From: Pedobacter gandavensis
GTDB taxonomy: Bacteria > Bacteroidota > Bacteroidia > Sphingobacteriales > Sphingobacteriaceae
Direction of reading: 5' to 3'
Length of the DNA stretch: 64,000 nucleotides
NCBI RefSeq assembly: GCF_014172405.1
Contig: NZ_WNXC01000012.1
Coordinates: 1-64,000 of the forward strand
The position numbers and the translations under genes are program-made. Position 1 is the stretch's first letter; each line of letters starts with the position of its first letter. Below the pieces are notes generated by a model, which was not told the origin of the DNA, made no database searches, and was given only the letters and a program-made list of their open reading frames with translations. Below, in pieces: positions 7,962 through 16,481 of this stretch.

Positions 7962-8123
7962 AATCAACGTTCTCAAATTTTTGTTGATTTGCCGTTTTGC
8001 AATTTGTGCGTTAATACAAAACGGGTTATTAGAACGCATATTAATAACATTCAATATGTCCCCCCTATATTGAATTATCCCTCTTCATGGCATTCGGTAG
8101 GAATGCCATGAAGTTATTTTTTA
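7962..8123 (+). ncRNA. Candidate structured RNA: five consecutive hairpins and terminator
   Basis: Five perfect inverted repeats follow one another with almost no spacing: AATCAAC/GTTGATT (7962-7968, 7983-7989); CCGTTTTG/CAAAACGG (7992-7999, 8017-8024); GTTATTA/TAATAAC (8025-8031, 8042-8048); ATTCAATAT/ATATTGAAT (8049-8057, 8067-8075, loop with six C); and CTTCATGGCATTC/GAATGCCATGAAG (8083-8095, 8101-8113). The last is followed by TTATTTTTT on the plus strand only, so the plus strand looks transcribed and terminated here. Loops two and three also contain complementary TGCGTT (8007-8012) and AACGCA (8033-8038), able to form a kissing interaction. A TATATTTG at 7902-7909 is a possible -7 box. 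No known RNA family is recognised. Confidence 0.5.
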
Positions 8124-8431
8124 ACTCTTTTTCAATTTCTATCTATTTATGATCTCTTTATAACAATTAAAATATAAATATACCTGAATGAAAATCAGTC
8201 GTTTGATGCTTCAAAGCTTGTTTTTGTATAATTTTACTTGTTACTTTAACTAAATAAATAATTTATTATTATTATTTTTCCAGTGAATTCAATGTGATTT
8301 TAAATATAATTCCTTTTTATTGCATGGTTTTTGTAATTGTGTTTAATGTTTATTTATTGTATTAAAATATTATTCTATACCATACGTTTTAGCTATTTTC
8401 CATTTGTCCTTTACAAGAATTCCCCATTGAT

Positions 8432-9091
8432 ATGGTAAAAAAAGAACCTACAGAAGCAATTAAAAGCCGTTTATTGACGGAACGTAAGCTGATTGATGCC
8501 GTTGGTGCGATCATTAAGGCCAAAGGTTACCGCGCATTGGGCGTTAATGAAATCGCCAGAGAGGCTAAAGTTACGAAGAAGTTGATCTACAGGTATTTTG
8601 AAAATGTAGACCGTCTGATTGAAACCTATGTGATTGAAAAAGATTATTGGTTATCCTATAAGAAAAACATCTCCAATGACATTGAAGGGATCAATAAAAA
8701 GAGCGCCTTAGTAGATACGATATCCTCACTTCTTGAAAAACAGTTTGAGTATTTTTGGAATGAAGAAGAGATGCAAAAAATCATATTATGGGAGATTTCT
8801 GAAAGAACTGTTTTACTAGATAGCATGTGCAAAGTAAGGGCAGAGCAGGGGGATATATTATTGGAGATGTCAGATCCTTATTTCAAAAATTCTCCGGTAA
8901 GTTTAAGAGGGGTCTCCGCCCTGTTGGTTTCTGGAATTTATTATATGGTGCTCCATGCCAAGAAGAATGACAGTACCATCTGTGGATTGGATATCAATTC
9001 GGCAGAAGGAAGAGCTGAAGTGCAAAAATCTATCCGCCACATTGTAGAATGGGCATTCCAGGCAGGTAAAGCTAAAAACAAAATTATTTAA
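8432..9091 (+). CDS. TetR/AcrR-family transcriptional regulator
   Basis: This 219-residue protein has an N-terminal TetR DNA-binding domain: ERKLIDAVGAIIKAKGYRALGVNEIAREA with the recognition helix KVTKKLIYRYFENVDRLIETY (about residues 17-68). An all-helical ligand-binding domain follows. The ligand and targets are not recognisable. It is transcribed alone, preceded by the AT-rich gap, and its last 8 bases overlap the end of convergent truA. It might regulate itself or the hairpin-rich region, but no operator palindrome was identified. Confidence 0.88.
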   Translation: MVKKEPTEAIKSRLLTERKLIDAVGAIIKAKGYRALGVNEIAREAKVTKKLIYRYFENVDRLIETYVIEKDYWLSYKKNISNDIEGINKKSALVDTISSLLEKQFEYFWNEEEMQKIILWEISERTVLLDSMCKVRAEQGDILLEMSDPYFKNSPVSLRGVSALLVSGIYYMVLHAKKNDSTICGLDINSAEGRAEVQKSIRHIVEWAFQAGKAKNKII

Positions 9092-9884
9092 AAGACTCAA
9101 ACTGCGGTTGTAGAATTGCTGAAAAGGTAGTTCTTGGCGGCAGGTTCAAGTAAGGATAAGTCACCTTAGATAAATATAACCCTTGCGGATGTGCAGGGGT
9201 AATGAGTCGAGGTGTTTCTTTATTGATCAAATAATGCTCAAATTCATCTAAACTCAATTCCCCTTTTCCGATTTTTAGTAACTGGCCCATAATGATCCGG
9301 ATCATTTTGCCGAGAAAGCGATTAGAAGAGATTTGAAAACGTAAACGATCTCCACTGCTATCTACGGTTAGTCCAGCCGACATTACATTACAGATCGTAT
9401 GCTCATACTTGTCCGGACTGGTACAAAAACCTCGGTAGTCTTTGTAGAGCGGTAGTAATGCTGCGGCCTTTTTCATTTGATCAAATTGTAAATCCTCTAA
9501 CAAATAAAAAGCACTAAGTCCATTTAAGAAAGGACTTTTGTACGTATGGATAAAATAATCATAGCTACGTTGGACAGCATCAAAACGTGCATGCGGTAAA
9601 CCTTCCATAGGAATGATGTCAAAAACAGCAATGCTGGCCGGTAATAGTTTGTTTAGCCTAAACATCAAATCAAAATCCCAAGGCTGCTCAATGTCCATGT
9701 GAAAAAAGAATTGACTGGCATGAACGTGGGCATCTGTACGCCCGCAGCCATTGATAAAAACCGGTGTCTTTAGAATTTTCGTTAGTGCATTTTCTAAAAC
9801 GCCCTGAACGTTCATGACTCCGGGTTGCTTTTGCCAGCCATTAAAATGAAGGCCATGGTAGCCTATATGTACGAAATACCTCAA
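9084..9884 (-). CDS. truA: tRNA pseudouridine(38-40) synthase TruA
   Basis: TruA isomerises uridines 38-40 in the anticodon arm of tRNAs. The 266-residue protein contains the catalytic block GCGRTDAHVHASQFF with Asp51, an N-terminal YHGLHFNGWQKQPG motif, and the C-terminal FLGKMIRIIMGQLLKIGKGE core. Length is normal. It lies 4 bases after the hexosaminidase gene on the same strand, so the two are probably co-transcribed, and it overlaps the TetR gene tail to tail by 8 bases. Confidence 0.95.
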   Translation of the reverse strand: MRYFVHIGYHGLHFNGWQKQPGVMNVQGVLENALTKILKTPVFINGCGRTDAHVHASQFFFHMDIEQPWDFDLMFRLNKLLPASIAVFDIIPMEGLPHARFDAVQRSYDYFIHTYKSPFLNGLSAFYLLEDLQFDQMKKAAALLPLYKDYRGFCTSPDKYEHTICNVMSAGLTVDSSGDRLRFQISSNRFLGKMIRIIMGQLLKIGKGELSLDEFEHYLINKETPRLITPAHPQGLYLSKVTYPYLNLPPRTTFSAILQPQFESFK

Positions 9885-9888
9885 TGTC

Positions 9889-11847
9889 TTATCTTCTTGC
9901 TCTCTTGTTTAACTCTTCTATTGGCATGTTCATCATTCTTCCAATCGGCTGTTTACCTCTATAGGTAATCACTCTTAACATGGTTGCGTCTTTTGGTGGC
10001 GTTAATTTTTCCGTATACTTCGGATAAAAACGGTCCGGAAAAGAATTGTCAAAACTGTAATAAATATCCAATCCGGTTATTTCTGTACTTAATTCAATAA
10101 TCAGCTGTTTATCGGCAGACCTGCTCACTTTAAAGATCGGATCATAAACACTAGGTGCGTATTTAGTTTCCGCAATATCCAACCGTTGAAAATGATGCTC
10201 TACTCTTCCAAAAAAGTTTTCCCAGTTTTTCTTTTCTTTAGGCGACCAAACGGATTCAGCAATGGCCATTCCCCTCGGCCAGGTCATATATTCTGCCTGA
10301 CGAATATTGGTAACTTGCTCTGTCCATAGGTTAGCCTGTCCACCTTTAATATATTTTGGATCTACGCCAGCAGGGATTGGATCAAATTCGTAAGCTTTAC
10401 TTAAACGAAGGGAAGCATATACTCTCGGTTCTGTAATCTGATCAGCCTGCATATAATCCAGGTAGGCATAGGTAGTCGGGCTCATTACTACTTCATGTTT
10501 TTTAAGGGCGGCATCGGTTCCGTATTTCATCCCTCTCCAGCTCATCACTGCTGCGCTTGGAGGTAAATCACCATCCATGATCTCATCCCAGCCCATGAAT
10601 TTTTTACCTTTAGATTCAACAATTTCCTGTACACGTTTCTCAAAATAGCCTTGTACCTGGTGCATGTTTTTTAATCCTTCTTTTTGCATCAGTGCTTTAA
10701 TTGCATCGCTTTTCTGCCAGAAATTAAATGGCGCCTCATCTCCACCCATGTGAATGTATTCGAATGGGAAAAGTGCAGCAACTTGTGTGATTACCGTATC
10801 TAAAAAGCTGTATACTTTTTCATTTGCCGGACAAAGGGTATTGTCAACCAATGCAGTTGGTGGCGCTCCTCTGGACCAGTCCATGATTTTTTCGCCGGAG
10901 CGAACACGGTAGTTCTCTGCGCCTGGGGTACATGAAAGCTCCGGATAGGAAGCAATAGCAGCTAAACTATGTCCTGGGACATCAATCTCTGGCATGATGT
11001 TCACAAATCGATCCTGTGCATATTGAATCAATTCTTTTAAATCTTCTTGAGTATAAAAACCGCCATAAGTACGGGGTTCATCCGCTGTAGGTGGTGTGAA
11101 ATTTCCAAATTCTCCGGTTTTCTTTACACTCCATGCACCAACTGAAGTTAGTTTAGGATAGCCCTTGATTTCTATTCTCCAACCTTCATCATCGGTGAGG
11201 TGTAAATGAAGCAGATTGTATTTGTAGCGAACCATCGCATTGATATATTGCTTAACCTCCTCTTTTGTGAAGAAATGACGCGCAACATCCAGCATTAACC
11301 CTCTCCAGCCTACACGCGGATAATCAATGATTTCTACGCTTGGAGCTGACCAGCGGATATGCTCCACCAGTTCTTTACTTTCTATTTCTTTAGGGAATAG
11401 CTGTACCAAACTTTGTGCGCCATAATATAGCCCGGCGGGTTTGTTGGCCCTAATCAGAATTTGATTAGGTTTCACAGTCAATTGATAACCTTCAGCTCCT
11501 AAAATTGGATTGTGTTTGTCGTTTAAAATTAGCCTGATTTGAGCATGATCCCCAATATGTCCGCTTACTATAGATACATAATTTCCGGTAGGAATTGATA
11601 ACCGTTCCTGTAAAAAGCTGGTCACCTGTTTCATTTCCACATTTGCCGGCGACTGGATCGTTACGTTTTTGGGTAAAATGAAATGCCCATCCTGTTTGAT
11701 CACAGAAACGGGTTCCGGAATGATGGCAATTTCGGTCGGAAGTGGGGCGGATGGTAACAACTCAACAGCATTTGTACTGAAAGGTGCCTGGCTAAAACCA
11801 GCAGCGCTGATCAGACTGCAAAATGCAAACAGGAATAATCTTTTCAT
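9889..11847 (-). CDS. GH20 beta-N-acetylhexosaminidase
   Basis: This exported enzyme (652 residues) removes terminal beta-linked GlcNAc/GalNAc from glycans or chitin- or peptidoglycan-derived oligosaccharides. A signal peptide covers about residues 1-19. The GH20 N-terminal alpha/beta domain (about 40-170) is followed by the TIM barrel, with HLHLTDDEGWRIEIK (about 214-228), PEIDVPGH (about 286-293) and the catalytic Asp-Glu pair in HMGGDEAPF (370-371). Substrate-assisted catalysis is known for the family. The C-terminal 100 residues resemble a chitobiase-type beta domain. It is not in a visible SusCD locus; its downstream partner is truA. Confidence 0.93.
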   Translation of the reverse strand: MKRLFLFAFCSLISAAGFSQAPFSTNAVELLPSAPLPTEIAIIPEPVSVIKQDGHFILPKNVTIQSPANVEMKQVTSFLQERLSIPTGNYVSIVSGHIGDHAQIRLILNDKHNPILGAEGYQLTVKPNQILIRANKPAGLYYGAQSLVQLFPKEIESKELVEHIRWSAPSVEIIDYPRVGWRGLMLDVARHFFTKEEVKQYINAMVRYKYNLLHLHLTDDEGWRIEIKGYPKLTSVGAWSVKKTGEFGNFTPPTADEPRTYGGFYTQEDLKELIQYAQDRFVNIMPEIDVPGHSLAAIASYPELSCTPGAENYRVRSGEKIMDWSRGAPPTALVDNTLCPANEKVYSFLDTVITQVAALFPFEYIHMGGDEAPFNFWQKSDAIKALMQKEGLKNMHQVQGYFEKRVQEIVESKGKKFMGWDEIMDGDLPPSAAVMSWRGMKYGTDAALKKHEVVMSPTTYAYLDYMQADQITEPRVYASLRLSKAYEFDPIPAGVDPKYIKGGQANLWTEQVTNIRQAEYMTWPRGMAIAESVWSPKEKKNWENFFGRVEHHFQRLDIAETKYAPSVYDPIFKVSRSADKQLIIELSTEITGLDIYYSFDNSFPDRFYPKYTEKLTPPKDATMLRVITYRGKQPIGRMMNMPIEELNKRARR

Positions 11848-11923
11848 AGCAGAGGGTAGGCGTATTTTTTGTTTAAAAACTGTCGCAATTTATCAATAAA
11901 ATGGCAGATAATCGGGAGTCATA

Positions 11924-13339
11924 CTACTTTAAAGCATCGAGTACCTTGAATAGCTTTTTACTAATACCCGTTCCTGAGTAGTTATTGATATTGATGACAA
12001 TAACATATTTGTTTCCCGATTTATCGGTATGATAGCCGGCATAGGCTGAAACATCGGCAATGCTTCCACTTTTTAGTTTCATACCATTGTTATCTGGAAG
12101 TGATTTGTAAAAGTCCGGAAACCAGGATTCTTTTTGCGATTGAAATAGTATTTCAGCCATCGCCATTGGCGTAACTCTGATCGCTGGTGATAACCCACTG
12201 CCATCGGTAATGTTCAAAGAATGTCTATCTATTCCTTTTTCCGCCCAGAAATTGATTTCTGTTTGTGAGCCGTTCAGCGTAGTAGGTAACTTTCCTGATT
12301 TCCATGCCAAAGTTTTTAACAAGTGCTCTCCGTATAAATTCACACTTTTTTTATTGAACCAATAGACGATTTCTGATAAAGTAGGGGAGTTAATCGTAAT
12401 CAGTTTCTGCTGAATGGTAGGTACTGACTGCTGATCTACCGCTAGCAATCTGGCGGTAGTAGGGGAAAGTTGTGTCGCAATGCCGATACGGCTTAGCGTG
12501 TCCTGTAAACGGTAAGCTGCATCAAAGGCAGGATTTGGGACCGCTGTTGAAACACCTGGCTTGGAAATCCCTAGCGCCCAGGTTCCACGAAGGTAGGCAA
12601 TGCTGGCATCAGGAGGGAGGTAAGAATACGCATGATCCCCACTGCCTTCTGGTCCGGCGATCAACTCATTCATGATTTTAAGATAAGGCATTTCCGGAAC
12701 CACTTTTAGAATGGATACCGATTTATCTGCGTTGTTGTTAGCTTTTAGATGAATGTCAAATTGGTTCTCGCGCCAGCTGAGTGCCGAAGGACCGGCGCCA
12801 TAATAGTTTCCTATATCCTGCCAGATCCAACCATCAGGCGTACTTTGAGTACCCCAAATACTGTCGTCTCCGATAATTTTACCTTCAATTTTTTTAATGC
12901 CTGCGCGCTGAATAGCAGTTACCCATTGTTGCAGGATGTAGTTTTCTTTGGTGCTTTCGTAGCGCCAAGAGCCTAATGTCGGATCTCCGCCACCCACGAT
13001 AATCAGGTCGCCTTGTAAAGTGCCATCCGGACTAATTTTACCACTATAAGCAAGCGTGGTCTGGTATTGAAAATCTTTGCCCAACATATGGAATGCTGTT
13101 GCGGAAGTAATGGTCTTTAACGTAGAAGCTGTAGCCAGCCCGACCTCTTCATTTTTACCCAGCAATAGTTTTCCGGTGTTCGCATCTAATACGCAAAGAC
13201 CAATGATTGCATGTTTTGCCTGGCTATCGTCTTTTAGTACCTGATACGCTTGTTCCAGTTTTTCTACCGGACTTTGTGCATTTGCAAATTGTTGTAAAAG
13301 GATCAGGGATAACAGTGCAGTTTTTCTGACAATATTCAT
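11924..13339 (-). CDS. dacB: D-alanyl-D-alanine carboxypeptidase/endopeptidase (PBP4 type)
   Basis: This 471-residue S13-family penicillin-binding protein trims or opens peptidoglycan cross-links in the periplasm. A signal peptide (residues 1-21) precedes the catalytic domain with the serine-lysine motif STLK (Ser72, Lys75), a large inserted domain, the TDGSGLSP block and a KSG triad in LKSGSIADV near the C-terminus. Those positions fit the SxxK, SxN and KTG motifs of the family. It sits between the hexosaminidase and asd genes, with a terminator-like hairpin separating it from asd. Confidence 0.92.
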   Translation of the reverse strand: MNIVRKTALLSLILLQQFANAQSPVEKLEQAYQVLKDDSQAKHAIIGLCVLDANTGKLLLGKNEEVGLATASTLKTITSATAFHMLGKDFQYQTTLAYSGKISPDGTLQGDLIIVGGGDPTLGSWRYESTKENYILQQWVTAIQRAGIKKIEGKIIGDDSIWGTQSTPDGWIWQDIGNYYGAGPSALSWRENQFDIHLKANNNADKSVSILKVVPEMPYLKIMNELIAGPEGSGDHAYSYLPPDASIAYLRGTWALGISKPGVSTAVPNPAFDAAYRLQDTLSRIGIATQLSPTTARLLAVDQQSVPTIQQKLITINSPTLSEIVYWFNKKSVNLYGEHLLKTLAWKSGKLPTTLNGSQTEINFWAEKGIDRHSLNITDGSGLSPAIRVTPMAMAEILFQSQKESWFPDFYKSLPDNNGMKLKSGSIADVSAYAGYHTDKSGNKYVIVININNYSGTGISKKLFKVLDALK

Positions 13340-13373
13340 GGAAAGAGAATTAAAAGACTAAATAGCCATTAAC

Positions 13374-13427
13374 GAAAAATTGAGGTACAGATTGCCTTTT
13401 AAAGCGCTCCATACCTCAATCATTTTT
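13374..13427. terminator. Terminator-like hairpin between asd and dacB
   Basis: Arms ATTGAGGTA (13379-13387) and TACCTCAAT (13412-13420) enclose a 24-base loop. The stem is followed by T-rich sequence in both directions (TTTTTCG on the minus strand, CATTTTTTAT on the plus). It most likely ends asd transcription. The large loop lowers certainty. Confidence 0.55.
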
Positions 13428-13440
13428 TATAGAAGGAGAA

Positions 13441-14433
13441 TTAAACCAGGTCTTTACTTACCAGGTATTCTGCAATCTGAACAGCATTGGTTGCTGCACC
13501 TTTACGAAGGTTATCTGCAACGATCCAAAGGTTTACTGAATTCGGCATAGATTCATCACGTCTGATTCTTCCAACAAATACCTCATCTCTCTCATGAGCA
13601 TCTTTAGGCATTGGATATTTCAGGTTGGCAATGTCATCAACTACAACGATTCCTGGAGTATTGGCTAATAATTCTCTTAGTTCAATGACATCAAAGTCGT
13701 TTTCAAACTCGATGTTTACTGACTCCGAGTGTCCACCCATCACCGGAATACGAACAGTAGTCGCTGTTAAACGGATACTATCGTCACTCATGATTTTACG
13801 AGTTTCATTGATCATTTTCATTTCCTCTTTGGTGTATCCGTTTGCTTCGAAAACATCAATCTGAGGAATTACGTTTAAATCAATCGGGTAAGCATAAGCC
13901 ATAGGGCCATCAGTAATACCTTTACGCTCATTCATCATTTGCTCTACTGCTTTTACACCAGTACCTGTTACCGACTGGTAAGTAGAAACAACAACACGTT
14001 TGATCTTATATTTATCATGTAATGGTTTTAAGGCCACTACCATTTGAATAGTTGAACAATTTGGATTTGCAATGATCTTATCATCAAGAGATAGTTCATG
14101 AGCATTCACTTCTGGTACCACTAACTTCTTTGTAGGGTCCATGCGCCATGCCGATGAATTGTCAATTACTGTGGTTCCTGCCTCAGCGAAACGTGGGGCA
14201 TGTTCTAATGAGGTGCTACCACCCGCAGAGAATAAAGCAATATCAGGTCTCATTGAAATTGCAGTATCCATGTTTACAATAGCATACTTCTTACCCTTAA
14301 AAGTGATTTCTTTACCTACACTTTTTTCAGATGCAACCGGAATTAACTCGGTTAACGGGAAGTTACGCTCTTCTAACACTTTTAACATTACGGTACCTAC
14401 CAGACCGGTGGCGCCTACAACTGCAATTTTCAT
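13441..14433 (-). CDS. asd: Aspartate-semialdehyde dehydrogenase
   Basis: Asd reduces aspartyl phosphate to aspartate semialdehyde with NADPH, the branch point to lysine/diaminopimelate, threonine and methionine. The 330-residue protein has the Rossmann motif GATGLVGTVM (8-17), the nucleophile in NPNCSTIQM (Cys126), and the distal GGHSESVNIEF block with the catalytic His. Length and motifs are normal. It appears monocistronic: about 280 bases separate it from the next cluster upstream, with no obvious promoter match. Confidence 0.95.
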   Translation of the reverse strand: MKIAVVGATGLVGTVMLKVLEERNFPLTELIPVASEKSVGKEITFKGKKYAIVNMDTAISMRPDIALFSAGGSTSLEHAPRFAEAGTTVIDNSSAWRMDPTKKLVVPEVNAHELSLDDKIIANPNCSTIQMVVALKPLHDKYKIKRVVVSTYQSVTGTGVKAVEQMMNERKGITDGPMAYAYPIDLNVIPQIDVFEANGYTKEEMKMINETRKIMSDDSIRLTATTVRIPVMGGHSESVNIEFENDFDVIELRELLANTPGIVVVDDIANLKYPMPKDAHERDEVFVGRIRRDESMPNSVNLWIVADNLRKGAATNAVQIAEYLVSKDLV

Positions 14434-14660
14434 TTTTTTAATTGGTTTTTTATAGTTCTTATTAATTTATAGTATTCAGTTTTTTGTAATAAGTTCTCTT
14501 TTTCATCGGCTTATTTCAGCCATATTTTTCAAATATGGTGAAATTTTTGTGCTTTTTGCTGCTAAAGTACTCAAAACTTGCATTTTAATGTGCTTCAAAG
14601 ATCATTTGGGCTACTCTTGTCGTTGATCTTTAAAGTCTTCAGGTCAAAGATATCGGTCAT

Positions 14661-14694
14661 AAAAAAAGGGAAGTAGTTTTGTAAACCACTTCCC
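14661..14694 (-). terminator. Terminator of the keto-sugar gene cluster
   Basis: On the minus strand a stem with GGGAAGTGGTTT and AAACTACTTCCC (one mismatch, 4-base loop or less) is followed by seven T. It lies 23 bases after the last gene of the ten-gene cluster. The rest of the 14434-14716 gap shows no gene. Confidence 0.85.
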
Positions 14695-14716
14695 TAGATA
14701 TTTTAAGATCTTATTC

Positions 14717-15589
14717 TTAAACCAGTTCGCGACTTACGTAATCAAAGCTTTGCTTAATGCTGATAAACGGATCCTTGGAGAAGTTCTCCTGTTCCACAAT
14801 AGCATACTTCAATCCTGCCTGCTTGGCATGTTTAAAGAATGATTTAAAGTCGATTGTACCTGTTCCTACCTCAGTATTGATGGTATGGTTAGCTTTATCC
14901 ATATCCTTTACGTGCCACATTGGGAAACGTCCAGGGTATTTATTGAAGAATGCAATTGGATCATTACCTGATCTGACTACCCAATATAAGTCCATTTCAA
15001 ACTTTACCAGGTTTTTATCAGTTTCAGCCAGCATCACCTCGTATCCGGTTTTGCCATCATATTTCTTGAATTCAAAATCATGGTTATGGTAGGCTAGTTT
15101 CAATCCTGATTTCTTACAGATTTCTGCTGCCTGATTTAGACGCTCAGAAACTTTTTTATAATCATCAAGGCTGGATCTTAAGCTTTCGCCCATCCAAGGA
15201 ATTGTAAGAAATTCCATTTTTAGTCCGTTTGCGCCTTCGATAGCAATTTTCAGTTCATCTTGGTTTCCGTCTTTTAAGAAAGAATCCAAACCGAAGTGGC
15301 CACTTGGTGCTTTCAATCCATTGGCATCCAATAGACCTTTGAATGCTTTAGCATCCATACCAAAATAACCACCTTTAGCAGAGTATCCGTAAGTTTCTAC
15401 TTCTTTATAGCCTGCTTTAGCTATTTTCTCAATGACACCTTTAGGGTCTTTACCGATCACTTCTCTCAAAGTATACAGTTGAAGTCCAACAGGTTTTACC
15501 TTAGCAAAGGCATGCGCAAATGAAGGAAACAACAGGGCTCCTGCTGCAGCCATCCCTGCGTTTTTTATAAATGTTCTTCTAGAGTTCAT
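14717..15589 (-). CDS. Tat-exported sugar phosphate isomerase/epimerase-like TIM barrel
   Basis: This protein (290 residues) belongs to the AP endonuclease 2/xylose isomerase-like TIM-barrel superfamily. The N-terminus NSRRTFIKNAGMAAAGALLF is a twin-arginine signal (Arg4-Arg5), so the enzyme probably acts in the periplasm, folded before export. Likely metal ligands lie in GHFGLDSF, YHNHDFEF, MDLYWVV, HVKDMDK and VEQENF. In keto-sugar loci such proteins act as isomerases, epimerases or 3-keto-glycoside lyases; that assignment is inference. The ATG at 15589 is preferred to a GTG overlapping the upstream gene. It is the last gene of the cluster. Confidence 0.82.
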   Translation of the reverse strand: MNSRRTFIKNAGMAAAGALLFPSFAHAFAKVKPVGLQLYTLREVIGKDPKGVIEKIAKAGYKEVETYGYSAKGGYFGMDAKAFKGLLDANGLKAPSGHFGLDSFLKDGNQDELKIAIEGANGLKMEFLTIPWMGESLRSSLDDYKKVSERLNQAAEICKKSGLKLAYHNHDFEFKKYDGKTGYEVMLAETDKNLVKFEMDLYWVVRSGNDPIAFFNKYPGRFPMWHVKDMDKANHTINTEVGTGTIDFKSFFKHAKQAGLKYAIVEQENFSKDPFISIKQSFDYVSRELV

Positions 15590-15599
15590 AACTTTTGGT

Positions 15600-16481
15600 T
15601 TATACGTCACAAATATTTACGGCGTCTCTCAGTGATTTAATTTTATCCTTATACTTAGGAATAAATTCCTGCGCAAGATAACCTTTAAATCCAGTTGCTA
15701 ATATAGCTTTTATAATCGCTGGATAAAATAACTCCTGAGTATCGTCTATTTCATTTCTTCCGGGAACGCCGGCAGTGTGGTAATGAGAGATGTAAGGATG
15801 GTACTTTTTTATGTTACTGATTACATTACCTTCATCAATCTGCATATGATAAATATCATACAATAATTTGAAGTTTTCAGAGCCTAATCTTTTCGCCAAT
15901 TCAGCACCCCATTTGGTGGTGTCGCATTGATAATCAGTATGGTCAACTTTGCTGTTTAACAATTCCATTACCAAAACCACATTGTGTTTTTCGGCAATTC
16001 CGATCACTTGTTTCAAGCCTGCTACACAATTGTTAAGACCAGTTTCATCATCTTTTCCACGGCGATTTCCGCTAAAACAGATCAATTGTTTATAACCTGC
16101 AGCAGCAACTTTAGGAATCATTTCCGTATAGTTTTTAATCAGCGTAGCATGAAATTTGGGATCATTCCAGCCATCAACAAGGTTGATTTCTGCACCATTA
16201 CACATGGAAGAGTCCAAACCGTGCTTCTTTAAGGTAGGCCATCCTGCCGGACCAACAAGGTCTATCGCTTTAATTCCAATTTTTTTGGCTTCAACACATA
16301 GGGCATCTAATTCCATATCTCCGAAACACCAGGCGCAAACAGAATGGTTTACATTTCCTTTCAATGCGGTAGATTTATAAGGTTCCATAGCAAAACTTGG
16401 CAGTGCTGCCGAAACACCTAAAGCGGCGGTTCCGGCAACCATATTTTTTAAGGCAGTTCTCCTGCTTAGTTCCTCAGCCAT
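15600..16481 (-). CDS. Hydroxypyruvate isomerase-like TIM-barrel protein, Tat signal
   Basis: This 293-residue protein belongs to the same xylose isomerase-like superfamily, closest in feel to hydroxypyruvate isomerase (Hyi). An SRRTALKNMVAGTAALGVSAA segment at residues 6-26 is a twin-arginine signal. Candidate active-site elements are VMELLNSKVDH, LLYDIYHMQIDEG and SHYHTAGVPGRNEID, matching the Glu/Asp/His pattern of the family. Substrate is unknown; a ketose or keto-glycoside derivative is inferred from the neighbours. Its first base is the last base of the transporter gene (TAATG overlap), implying coupled translation. Confidence 0.82.
   Translation of the reverse strand: MAEELSRRTALKNMVAGTAALGVSAALPSFAMEPYKSTALKGNVNHSVCAWCFGDMELDALCVEAKKIGIKAIDLVGPAGWPTLKKHGLDSSMCNGAEINLVDGWNDPKFHATLIKNYTEMIPKVAAAGYKQLICFSGNRRGKDDETGLNNCVAGLKQVIGIAEKHNVVLVMELLNSKVDHTDYQCDTTKWGAELAKRLGSENFKLLYDIYHMQIDEGNVISNIKKYHPYISHYHTAGVPGRNEIDDTQELFYPAIIKAILATGFKGYLAQEFIPKYKDKIKSLRDAVNICDV

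Larger units (their letters stand above)
7618..8431. other. 814-base AT-rich intergenic gap
   Basis: I see no convincing protein gene here. A minus-strand reading of 86 codons (7794-8054) begins at TTG, matches nothing I know and runs antisense through the hairpin series described separately. The gap holds that hairpin series (7962-8123). The remaining 300 bases before the TetR gene are very AT-rich with no clear promoter match. Confidence 0.6.

Noticed and set aside
7794..8054. Minus-strand 86-codon reading frame in the AT-rich gap
   Set aside because: It begins at TTG, has no recognisable family or ribosome site, is low in complexity, and runs antisense through the hairpin series.
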